The position numbers were made by a program, and so were the translations under genes. Shown one piece after another: positions 33,601-45,800 of a DNA stretch of 64,000 nucleotides (the stretch's first letter is position 1; every line of letters starts with the position of its first letter). The stretch covers positions 248,001 through 312,000 of the forward strand of contig JADANN010000386.1 in assembly GCA_018806985.1 (NCBI GenBank). Reading direction: 5' to 3'. The notes under the pieces were generated by a model. It saw only the letters and a list, made by a program, of their open reading frames with translations. It made no database searches and was not told the DNA's origin. The stretch is from Angiostrongylus vasorum. Its lineage: Eukaryota; Nematoda; Chromadorea; Rhabditida; Metastrongylidae.

Positions 33601-35530
33601 ACTGTGACATCATTGATGCCAAATCCCTTCCGGCTTGGTTTCTAAGGTATTTCCTGTAAGAGGAGTTATCAGTATTTTTGAAGAAGTTGTGGTCGTTGAG
33701 CGAGGACTGACGAGCATGTTGGATAATGCAGAGTTTCCTTGCCTTGGTCGTTCAACGCCTTAAGCGCCGGCGTGGCGAGGATTGGCGTTGCATTATCGTT
33801 GAGAGCTATTTCTGCCTTTCTGTTGACAGGTGCAGTGACAGCGGTTGACATTTCTGGTGAATTTTGTCAACTTCGTTGACATACCTTGTCGACTTAATCT
33901 TCTCCACCGTAATGAGGAAGTAATGTTAGATTAAACCAACAACAAACCATGAGTTCGCCAACATGAGTTTTTGTGGTGCAATTTAACATTTTGATAGAGC
34001 TGTGTGAGCTTCGTTACGCTATAACCATTGGCTGAATAGTCGCCAATTCTCACTGACGATACGTGCCACATTACAGTAAGGTGGTGAAACAGGTTGTTTT
34101 GATTGCACAGACTAAACGCTGACATCATCTCAAAACGAAGATTTCTTCGATTTTCTTTCGGCTTCATGACATCCATTTGTTGAACACGTTAGCATTTTAA
34201 ATGAGTTTAGATACTCCAAAACAGTTGAATTGCTTTGCCCTGATTTCTTCTACAAATTCTAGAACGGTTGCTTTTGATTTGCTCGCGCAATGCTTTGTCG
34301 TTAATAGAGAGTGGATATCTGGGACATTTCTCATCTTAAGAACCGAATTGGCCAGGCGAATTTCTTTAAACCAAACAACAGAAACAAGACAAAAAAAACG
34401 TTGCATTGTTCTGTTGTTAAACTTTCCTTGGCTTCGTACCTGAGTTATGTTTCCGAGCGTCCCTGCAAGAAATTCAACTTGTATCAAGACTCAATTCGGT
34501 TACGCAAAACAGCAGAAAGAGAGCCTCGCGATCACATGTATTAGTGTAAGATCCGATAAAAAAGCGATTGCTAAAACGCGCGAGGAACTTTAGTTCGAAA
34601 ATCAGGCGTTAATTTCAGACCGACTTGGAATACATGTATAAATGAGTATACATAAATATATATGTGCGTATACATCTATTTGTAGCCCTATAAAAATGTA
34701 TAAATTGAAGCAGTGTGGTGAAACAATGGAAGAAAATAAAATTGCAGCGACTAGTTCACCGTATGCTCGAGAACGATATAGCAGGCTTAATGTCAATAAT
34801 GGTCTCTGAAAAAAGAAAAGAGTAAGTGAAAAAAACTGGAAGATCTCGATGAATAGCAAACCACTGTTTTATTTTATTCCGCTGTTAATTTGATCAACAT
34901 AGATTTAAGAGAACAACAATCCTCGAGTGAAGGCTCAATGACACAGAAAAAACGAATTCCAAGAAGAATGAGTGATTAACTGGCGGCCGTTGTCCGAGAT
35001 GCTGTGAAGGCAATAAGAGTGAACTCATTCCATTGTTGGCCATCAAACTCTACGCCCACTGAGGAAACGAACTTTCCTATTAGTTCCTTTGATGACAAGA
35101 AATCAAGCTATCAGGAGACACCTGGTTTTACCGGGGTCTCAATGGAAGAAATTCCCAAGTGGAGGATTCTGAAATTTTCAGACCAGTTATTCGTCGCCTT
35201 GCCGGTACGATGGGTGGGAAACGTTTTCGAAAGGAGGTGTACGAGCACTAAGTGCATTTTATTGAGAGCTTTCCTGAAGATGTTTTATTTAATGCTATAA
35301 CATACTGCGATGGAGCCAGAAGGGATACGATTCAAATAAAGGAACTGACGACACGCCCTGCAACGCCGTCGCTTCCAGGTCTACGGCGAAGAATCATAAG
35401 CGTTTTTTGCTGACTTGTGAACAATTTGCAACAGAACATACATTTTTCCATTATCTGTTTTCTTCATTTAAAAAATAAGAGACAAAAAAAACTCGTTTTT
35501 ACAACATTGTCTATAAAGCCATGAAAGCTA
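30700..35530. other. No gene recognised
   Basis: Mostly AT-rich with short frames. A weak Penelope-like tail (GGCGATGTGACGGAAACGTC) lies near 31770 and R-like sequence at 31095-31215. Overlapping roughly 105-codon frames on both strands at 32569-32893 show no domain. A segment at 35195-35290 faintly resembles 12865-12945. Confidence 0.4.
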
Positions 35531-35798
35531 AAAAGCTCTCGGCGTTGATCAATCCTTGAGGGATGTGCCATGCATTCGACTTCAATAACCATCGTTTGGA
35601 GGTGATTGAATCCATATCTGGCCTTTACAGTGACTCGAAGTGCTCTATCGATGTATCAAGCCAGTGTTGCTGTTTTCTCAGACAAGTCTGGTACCAATTT
35701 GCCGACACCGGAGGGATGAAAGGCTTGGTGAGCCGTGGGCACGGGGATCGAATCCACGTGTGCGTTGCAGGGCGCCTCCGACCACTGCGCCACACGCG
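35531..35798 (-). repeat. SINE family A copy 7
   Basis: Antisense and close to full length. The head complement is CCGACCACTGCGCCACACGCG, with a clear B-box GATTCGATCC on the minus strand and the tail AGCTCTCGGCGTTGATCAAT. Confidence 0.92.
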
Positions 35799-35799
35799 A

Positions 35800-37170
35800 A
35801 GCCATAGTTTGCATAATTCCACAACCTTAACGTTCTGTCAGTATTGATAGCGTTTAGGTGCTTTCGAGACCCATTCTTTCAAAGAAGAAGTCAGTGAAGT
35901 AATCTATTACAGCAAACGTTTGCGATGGTGTCGTCACCACCGGGGTGCCTACATTTGTCGCCGTACTCTGATCGTTGAAAAATGGTTTATAATATTGATC
36001 TTACTAGCATTCGGCCTCGTAAAACCGCTGCGGGTTTCATATAGAATGATTGTAATTCCACTATTTGCATTGGCAAGTAACCATGAGGTTGTTATAAAAC
36101 TGTGTTGTGGCTGTAGTTTAGGCGCCTTCGTCACCGTTACAGCCGCGCAATTCGACCTGGAGACGCGCAGATGGGCAGTTTTCGTGGAAACTTAAAGGTG
36201 TTTGTGGAGAGAACAGTTCGAAGAGGGAAAACGACTAGCCAAGTTTTCCAATACTCTGGTGTCACACCGTAAAAGCCAGCTTACAATTGGAAACAAAAAT
36301 ACAAGATTACTTTTCACGCGTTTAGTCGAATGTGGTTCATTTATAACTGTCATTTTCCTAGACAATTTTTCATATGATTGGATTCGAATAATGCAAAGTA
36401 TTTGAGAGGTTCTGTCACAATGCGCTGTCATCGCTGTGAATTCCTTCCATACTGCTAGTGTCCTTCATGTTATCTTTTAGAACGACATCTGGAAGGAGTT
36501 GACACTGATGACAAGTCATGGTTATCTTTTCAAACTTGCACTGTCAAGTAGCTTTAGTTTGATAGCTAGTCTTCACAACACTTAGGATTCCCAGTTCTTT
36601 ATTTGTTCCGTCGCCACGAAATAAATAATGTCTTGAAAAAAAAAGAAGAGCAAGAGAAGAAGTGAAAATTTGTAACATTATGAAAGCCAATTTTGGTCTG
36701 CTCATTTGTGTTCCATTTAATACGTGAAATTGATTGAATCACTAAAGTTGAACTATCGACGATCTATAAGAATTAGTCGATAAAGAAGTCAGTGCTTCAC
36801 GTCTTTAAAATGACTCTACCTACAACTTACTATTCAGTGGGAAATCAATAGGAACCAAAAGCGTGTTGAATTATGAGCCGAACCAACAAATAATTCACGA
36901 TGTGAAAAAAAAATAAGAATGCTACACGCCTTATGCCTCTCAGCTACAACCTTATACAGGCTTCACCGTCCGAATTTTACTGGTCAACCACACCTCACGA
37001 AGGCCACCAATAGAATATACAGTCGTTTTCACAATGTTTCTAAACTGGAAATAAAATATTTTCATGTCTTAGGGAAAAAGCATAATCTATCCAGAAGATC
37101 TTGCACGTGAAAAGCAACAGTGAACGGTTTGCTAACACTTCCGAAAAAAAACCATATAACATAGTAGTTA
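35800..37170. other. No gene recognised
   Basis: AT-rich with overlapping short frames on both strands. No domains, RNA or repeat copies seen. Confidence 0.4.
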
Positions 37171-37420
37171 GGGGTGCCTTGCAATACTCGCATGGTCGTT
37201 GGCTCATTTCCGTGTCCAACAAATCCTTTCATCTATCCAAGGTCAGTTAATTGGTTCCAGATTTGTCTGCTAGAGTAGCAGCACTGACTTGATTCATCGG
37301 TAGGCCACCGCAAGTCATTGCGTGGACCAGAATGCATTCAATGGCATCTAACGATCCTTAATGAAGTCGAATCCATAACGCATCCCACAAGAATTGATCA
37401 ACGCCGAACGCCTTTATTCC
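37171..37420 (+). repeat. SINE family A copy 8, diverged, head truncated
   Basis: From GGGGTGCCTTGCAATACTCG through TTCATCGGTAGGCCACCGCA to AATTGATCAACGCCGAACGC. The A box is lost. Confidence 0.85.
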
Positions 37421-38420
37421 GTGTATCGCTTAACCGTGAAACAGCCATTCGGTTGTCGATCGATTTCTAACGACGATAACATTATCATTACATTTATTGG
37501 ATATTAATCTGCCGTCTTATTCGATCACACTTTTGAAACAACACTGTGAATACCAGAGCGTTTCTGAATTACCTCCCTGCTCTAGCAATCTGCAAAAAAA
37601 ATCTCGATTCATTAGAAGTTCTGAAGGTCTCCTTACTGGTAACCGCTTGTTTGAGGACACCTTTCTAATATGACGCTACAAATTTTGAAGGAAAGGGAGA
37701 GGGACAAATGTGCTACTGTTAGATGCACTGGGTTTTTTCCCCGCTTCGATATCTGCTATGCTTGAAAAACATTTCATTCATTTTTCACAACGTCGAACGT
37801 ATGAGAATATTTGCAAGATGTTATATATCTAAAAATGTAGAATTTCCAAAATTCCAAATTAAAGAAGGCTTTCGTGAAACTATTTCGCTAAGGATACAAA
37901 TCATGTCTAAATCTTGTTTTAATTGCAAGCAAGAGACTGAGAAAGTTCATTTATTGGAGAACAAGGGGATGAAGGCCCGAAAAGCGACAAATCGTGCTTC
38001 ATAGCTAACTTTACTAGCTAGAATGATAACCATTATAATAACTTGTCTTTGCTAACGTAAGATAAGTTCTATTATTCTGCCACGATGAACTTCTGACTTT
38101 CTAGGGACTGTCGCGTTTCAATTTCCGTTTTCTTTTGCCCTTTCCGTCCACGCTTGGATTCTCATTAGCAAAACTATTGCAAAAAACAGGTTCCTGCCGA
38201 GTAAGACACTACAGTCTTCCGGAAGGCAAAGTTTATACCTGCAGCTACAGCACTCGGGGGTGCAAAAAATTAAGACTTTTTCTTCAATAATGATTTAAAA
38301 TTACTCCTAAAACACAGAAAAAATTGATAAACTGAGAAAATCAAAAATGTTGGATTGATAGTGTGAAAGCCCCACATAATTAGTCGGGTCATGGAGAAAT
38401 TGTCGGCGTATTAGTGAAAA

Positions 38421-38609
38421 ACCCTCCGGGATCGGCAAATTGGTACCAGACTTGTCTGGGAGAATAGCAGAACTGGCTCGATACATTGGTAGGCCACCGC
38501 GAGTAGTTGTAAAGGCCAGATATGCACTGATTCCCCTCCAACGATACTTAATGAAGTCGAATACGTGGCGCATCCCTTAGGGTTTGATCAATTCCGAGTT
38601 TGTCCTTTA
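38421..38609 (+). repeat. SINE family A copy 9, 5' truncated
   Basis: Begins inside the body (CCCTCCGGGATCGGCAAATT) and is otherwise close to consensus, up to GTTTGATCAATTCCGAG. Confidence 0.88.
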
Positions 38610-40186
38610 TTAGCGAAAAAATTTGGTGCGGCCGCGATTTTGCTAATCATCAGTTTTTTTTAACACTTCTTTCACATGATTGTTTTCGTGTTGTACATGT
38701 TCCCAAGAGGGTCTTCGGATCTTCATGTGGGCTCGGATGCTCTTGGGAACCTTGGTGTTCTTCATGAATTTCGTTAAATTCTGATCGAGTTTATTCTTCC
38801 TCGAACTCTCGTCTCGTGCCGCTCGTAGGTCATGCTAATCGCTAGGAAGCTGCCAGATCCCAAAGAAAAGGGAGGCTTTGCTTGATTTCGACAGGGTCGA
38901 ACCATGCTCTTGTACGTATTGAACAGCATCACTGACACTACACTACACGCGCACTTTACTTTCAATTTTTGTTATGTCGCTTTACACTGCGTGTCAGTTT
39001 TGGTAAAGTACAATTTAAACCATTTTGTTTGTTCGGCAGTGAATAGATTGAATTCAAAAACCGCAACTTCTTGGATCCACGACACCAATGTGTTTCGAAA
39101 GAATGGAGCGAAAGGCAAAGGAAGCTTGCTAGGAAGCCTTCTCTGTTGTTTTTTGGTCGCAATAAAACGATCCATTTCCTCATCGCATTGAACCACTACT
39201 CAATGCTTTATGTAGGAACGACGTTGTGGGGCTAACGGTGATGAACATGATGAACAACGACGAAACATCCAAGTTCTAATTGTGTCAAAGGAAGCTTATG
39301 AAGACATTTTCCTGCTCTGCGAATAAAATCAGCCATTCCAATTTCTTGAATTCTGAAGAAATCAATACAGCAGTAGGACGTCACGAAGAAATTGACCGAC
39401 CACATAGGACAGCGTCCAAACATATCGCACAAATGCAACGGTTTTTATTTAGCCTAACAAAGTCCAGAATTGTGCCGCAACTTTACATGTAGTTAAAGGC
39501 TAGAATGAGAACATTTTTGAGGGTCACACCTTATGGAAATAGGCCATGCCACTAAATATTGGTACGAAAATAATTAAGGGACTTCTCGATCTGTCTTTAA
39601 CCGACCAACACTTAAGTCAATTCGTGTTAGCTTGAATAAACTTTGCGCCGCCGAAGTAATCGATTTTTACTTCGTTCAGCAGGCAATTGCTGCGCTTTTC
39701 GACAAAGGACTTCACTGCTGTTCCATATTTTCTATTAAATCGACACTCTCCTCCGTTCTGTGCATGTTAAGGTTCGAAAAAATAGCAACTTCCAGAGCGT
39801 GATTGCTCGCTTATATGAGTCCTGCAAGGATGACTTGCCTATCATCCATCGAAAACCGTTGCTAATAAGGACGTTGCTTGTCACCACTGAATGCTACACG
39901 TGTAAAAGAACTTAGAGTACCTCTATTTTACCGTCGCCAAAGACATTAAAAAGAGGTTGAAATGTTACTATAGGTAATATTACCGACAAAAATCTGATCA
40001 GTTCCTGATGAAATGAAACATTCAACGTCTATTGCACTTATGAATCTATGAAGTAAAAGAAAATTAAAAAAAAACGCGGTTTCCGCGGCAGCAGTTCATG
40101 AGAATTCAAATCCGAACTGTCGTTATTGAACTGACAACGTTGATTTTCTAAATTCTCATTCTAACTGGGCGCCTGCAATACGGTGC
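38610..40186. other. No gene recognised
   Basis: Short frames only. Nothing phase-consistent or repetitive was recognised. Confidence 0.4.
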
Positions 40187-40442
40187 ATAGAGGTGTCCTA
40201 AAACACACGCGCTGTCGTCGATTCGATCCCATGCTCTGAACTTCGCAAACCGTTCCATCCATCCGAGGTGGACAGACTTCTATCGGATTTCCCTAGGGGA
40301 TAAGAAGACAGACTCGATATATTGGAGGCCCACTGCAAGGCCAGATATGAATTCAATCACCTCTAGCGACACATGATCAAGTCGGATGCTTAGCGCATCT
40401 CTCAGCGATTAACCAATGCCGAATGCTCTATCGTTTATCCTT
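40187..40442 (+). repeat. SINE family A copy 10, highly diverged
   Basis: Aligned blocks include GAGGTGTCCTAAAACACACG, TTCGATCCCATG, GGCCAGATATGAATTCAATC and GCGATTAACCAATGCCGA. It has internal deletions. Confidence 0.75.
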
Positions 40443-42815
40443 TTTACTTTCCAGTGAGTACCGCCTTTGACTCTCAAGATGAGCTTGTTCAGTTACGATG
40501 TTGCCTAATGAATAAGCTAATTAGCACTTTAGACTATAGTTCTCTGCCTAACGTTAAGTAACATTACTTCATGACAGTTATGTAGTACACTAGAAAAAGG
40601 CGATGCCTGTGGAGTTTTTTATCATTTTCATCGGTGGATAACGCTGAAGTATACCTATCTTGTTTAATCAGCTAGTCATCAGTTAAAGGTTTCCCTCATT
40701 TCCTAGCAGCTTCAGTGCTCTATCTTTTTGTAAAAAGTTGAAGATTAACTAGTCGTACTGTCCTCGAACTTTTACGGGGCAAAAAATTCGTTTCTTTCAA
40801 TGCATAAACGTCTTTTGCGTCTTCCAGAGATAAGGAATTTTATGAAGGATGCAATTTTTGTAGCTAAATATTCTAATGTGAACTAGAAATTACACGGTAG
40901 CTGATTGCTTTCCGTCAGTAAGCACTTATCTTAATAAGCGTTCTGTCGCTGCTGAAGGGTTACGAGTTTTTTATTTTTCGTAGAAAAACTTCCAGTAGAC
41001 GTTCACCGATGCTAGTCGGCTGATAATCGCCGTAGCAGATTTCTATCGGATCTGTCTCGTACGCACCTGGCCAATCTGTGTTACCCAGACAGAATAATTA
41101 CATTATGCCGTGAAATGACTGAAATCACATTTCATGTGATACGGACAGCAATGAAATGTTGCCTGGATAATTTAGAGTTAATATGTCAATATACTGGCAA
41201 TGGCATGACGCCACCAAGCTCGTTTGCCTCTGATTAGGAGTGAGTCACTACCACCAGATATTCCACCGCTTCAAAAAAATATTGTTTCTAGTTTTTGTTT
41301 TGTTTTTTAAAAAACACGGATGGTTGGCAACCGCTTCCCATGTATCCGAAATTTACACGATAATTTTGTGAGTGCGTATGAAGCAAGAAACAGAAGTAAA
41401 ACTCTGTTAACTTATTTGGACTCTTCATATTTCATAGTAATAGATATATAACCCTCGCTGACTACTAGATTACGTCCAAATTGCACTGTAAAAATCTCAT
41501 ATCTTCATCTACAATTATAAAGATTATCGCTTACTCATGTAAACCACTGCACTCGTCTGTTATTTTCTATACACATCTAATGCAATGTAGTTGCAAAATA
41601 GGCACTCGCTTAGCTTTTTAAAAAGACACTATTTGTGTCGATGAAGCCATTTGAAGTAACGCGCACGTCGTTAAACGTATTTCTGCATAGTTCCGTAGGC
41701 AATTTTCTATTCTGTAATTGACGGAACAACGGCGAACGACAGGTGACTGGGCAAACACGACAGTTAAGATGGGTTCATTTGTCGGCTACAAATTGTGGCT
41801 CCCATAATCGTTGTAGTACAAAGGCGGAAACAAAAACAAACGTTGAATCAGGCGTGCTTTCTTTTCTCATGTGCCGATGAGAGATAGGCATGTTCTTTCA
41901 TTGGTAGAAAGAACAACAACGCGCCATTGCAAGATTCGTGGCATATACTGACGATAAGTTCATCAACGGTTGTAATTCTTCCCGCACATTGGTACTTCAT
42001 ATAACCTATTCAAGCCGTTCATTCACGTCTGAAATGATTCGTTGCCGATTTTCGGTTTATCTTTTACATAAATGCTTACAAAGTCAGTCATTAAAAAATT
42101 AGACGAAAAACAGGGTTTTTTTGCTTTTCAAACTGAAAAGGATTTTCACTGGAGGTAAAGTTCTTGTGTTGTTCGTATAGGAGAAGAACACCTTGAAATA
42201 GATACTCTGACTTCTTTTAATGGCCACTCGTGAATAACTGAAATAAATCATTTGTGTAAAGGACGGAAACTGGTAGAAGCGAAAAACGTTCTAGTCGAAA
42301 TCATTCTTCCTTATTCTCCTGAGTTCATATCAAGTACAGTAGGAATTTTTGGCAGTGATCACCATTGTAGAGATTGTTCTAAAAAATGGGAAGAGTCATG
42401 CACCTCTTCTCACAGAACTGCTGACTTATTGCAATTCTATCCACTAATTTTTTTATTTTGCTCGTCAACTTGGTTTTTAGGATTTTTTTAGATGCTGAGG
42501 TTTTTCGTCATCAGTGTGCTCTAATCTTGGTATAACTGTGTTGTTTCTGTGCTTTCCCGGTGTATCTAATAGGTTCCTCAGAAAAAATTGTGGCTTAAAA
42601 GAACTAACTTTATAATTAGAGGTCTTATTCCTCCACAGTTTTTTTTTATTCGGCTTAAAACAAAATTTGGTGAAACGAAGTGAAAGGCTGTTTATCCCAG
42701 TATTGTATGCAGATGGGCGGAGAAAAGAGAACCACGCTCTCTCTCATTCTTCCCCAAACACCAAAAAGCATACATACATCCGTTTACTCATACATCTTCC
42801 CATTAGCTTCCTTTT
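40443..42815. other. Probable upstream region of the Ig/FN3 gene
   Basis: AT-rich with no long protein-like frame. If the gene begins at 42833, its promoter should lie here, but no specific element could be identified by eye. Confidence 0.35.
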
Positions 42816-42832
42816 TTCCTATTTTATTTAGA
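42816..42832 (+). promoter_or_regulatory. Candidate trans-splice (SL) acceptor
   Basis: TTCCTATTTTATTTAG sits one base before the ATG at 42833. A pyrimidine-rich AG acceptor this close to a start codon is the usual arrangement for SL trans-splicing in nematodes. Confidence 0.55.
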
Positions 42833-45800
42833 ATGAGGTTGCTGGTTTTTTTCCTACTACTACGAGATCAGCTACGCTGCATTCATGCCACCACGGGTCA
42901 GTTTTGTTCCATTCGCTTTGTCGTTATTTTTTAATCATGCTTGTGCTGACTCTCCTCTACACTATGACGGTGACTACTGCTGAATTTATCCCTTTACTCG
43001 AATCTTTTAATATCCCCTTTCAGTTCGACTCATTGGGTTTTACACGAGTTTAGTTTCTCACTACGCATAAAGAGATCAACTCCAGTGTGTAGCCTATTTG
43101 CTATGTCATTTAACATAGATATTTCGTCAACCATTATTTGTCAGAATGTTTAGCGACACCACGTTAGCCCTCACTATTCAACTTGGACCAAGAACTAGAG
43201 CTATCACGTCTGTGTAATTCAGTACTGGAATAGTGATTGAACTTGTGTCGCGTGAATTCTCTAGGGTCTGTCGCCTCGTTCACCAGTAGGTCCCTTCTAT
43301 CCATACTCAAACGTGTGAAAGTCCAATCAACACAGCACGATTGTCAAACGATTCGAAAAACCCAACAAGTGGTTTGATTGCTAAGCGGTCAAATTAACAC
43401 CATACATAGGTGAAGTGGCCGGCTTTTACGAGCAGGTCGTGTCCAAGGTGGCGGTCAAAGGCCAATCTGTTTGCCCATCTCTGTACATCGTCCCTCTATC
43501 CATTGTCTCAACATATGTAAGCGGCTCTCACAGCATCTTGTCCTTAACTTTCAACAAATCACGATACAAATGTCTCACAAATTCTATAATGCCGTAGCTT
43601 TTCAAGAGAGCAAAAAAGGATTTTGAGCAAGTATTTTCATTCGGAAGAGTGCACAAGGTTAAGTCAGTATATTGATGAATGTGTAATATAAAGTATTAGT
43701 TAACTGCCTATTGATCGAGTATACTCAGTAGGATTTAATGGTAAACTCGTTTCTTATGCATTCGTTGACTGCTTAAGAAGAATCGATGTGGAAGTCGTTG
43801 TGAGTGGGCAGACGCTTTGAAAGGCATTCCATTAGATGAGTTTCCAACTGGCTACAAATTCCGTCTATATTTGTTTTGTAAGGTATTTTATTTCATCTTT
43901 CATAACAAGCGCAGAAACAGTTAGTGATATTCTATGACATAATGGGCGTTCTTGCCTGAGTTCATACTCTACTGGGGAGCGACAGGTTTGCTCCTGACAG
44001 CTTTCGAATTTCAAGACTTTGTGCTGCAATCGCGTAAAATTCTTGTTTGTCGTAAGGTTTCGACTTTATCTACGATTTTTGTGCAATCTGTATTTATATA
44101 AACATTGCATGACGACTTAAGGTAAGTAGGCACGCAGACTCATCAAAATATTACATCAACTAATAAGTCAGTGTAGTTGCTATGGTCGTTGTTGCTGTGC
44201 TGTTCATCTCCTAGTACGAGATGAAGCATGACGTGTTTAAAGCTAGGCTAATATGCAAATTTCCGGATTGCGTTTGGTGTGTCGACGCTCCATAACGAAC
44301 ATAAATCTGTCGCACTTAATAAATTGTCGGCTTACTCGTCTTTTATCATAATCAGCCGATGTAGAATGAGATTACGACTGTCACTCATTCGCTGCCCCAC
44401 ACACCATCGTTAGCTACGCGAGTGAAATTATTAGATAAGCGAATAAAAAGAAACAAGCTGCAAAATTCTAATTTGCACTCGAGATATGTTTGCGCCGCCA
44501 AATCAGTGTGCTGTGCGCCAACCATCTGTAGCTGTGTTGCGCAAGTGAGCTAATTGTTGCCATATGTAGCAATAATCACTGGACATCTTCCCTTTGTCCG
44601 AATACTGCACTCACTTCCGCGACTTATATTCACCTCTATTACCAAAAGCTCAATGTTTTTTCCACGTTTGGTTAATATTTCGCTCTGAAATCTTATTAGC
44701 ATCACGGCACCTTGATATTCATTTTATGCAAATTTTATGGAGACGTTTCGAATGACATTGTGACATGATAGAGGAGTCAAGAGTGCACTGCAGCCGACGA
44801 ATGCAACAACAAATACGAGGTGTAGAACCTCAAACACAGTTAGAGAGCCGTCCTCAGTTACAGCGTAGGTGAGAAGTCAAGAGCAAACAGACCCGTTGTA
44901 GCCAAACATATGATCTGAACTAGCATCGACTACTGAAATAAGTATGCTTCTGTCAAGTCCTCGTGAAAACCCTCTCCGAAAGAAGTGTCTAGGTCGACTG
45001 AGAACCATATTACGACTCTAAGCCAACGACTATAATATCGTGCATTGTCCCGCTAATTAAGGAAAGCCGAACAGCCTGCTAAATCTTTCAAGTATATCCG
45101 ACAAAAAAACCCTTAATTATCTGGCTGTACAATTCATCACCAAAGACGGATCACTTCGAGCAGGCTGCAATGCCATAGATTCACTCATCCAATGTGTTAC
45201 ATTAGTTGGGTGTTTGATGTGCACAGCTCCATTATCCATTTCATATCGCATATCCGAGCATGGGAGTGGATTCCAACAACCACCATGAGTTGCTCAGTCA
45301 GCCGCAACAGAGCGGGCATTTTTTGCGTTCTCCCCATGAATGTGCAGCATAATTACGGCGCAACCCTCGGATGGATATACATGTGAGCCTACTGCTTAAC
45401 AACGTTTTTCCAAATGTTAATTTTTTCGATGGGAAACCAATAAATCTAGAAAGTGATCGTAAATTAGATGAACATGGCTGAATAGTGAGGGTTGAATAAA
45501 GTGTAAGATCCGACTTCCAGTAGAAATTACAGGCCGCGGCGATTTCGATTACGTTGACGGGATTTCTGCCGAAGGCTTGGAACGCAATCCGATAAGGTTG
45601 TCTTCAAAACACTTGGATCCAGAGAACACCCTTATCCTTCGACAAGGAAAGCCGCTTATGATTGAGTGTGTCTATGCAAGAGATGACATTGCCGATATTT
45701 CCGATCTTCAATGGCACAAAAAAGGTGCTAGACCAATCGATGGTAGCAGTTCGTCGAGGTGTGCTATGATTTGACATTGATTTGGCTATCAAGCATGTGA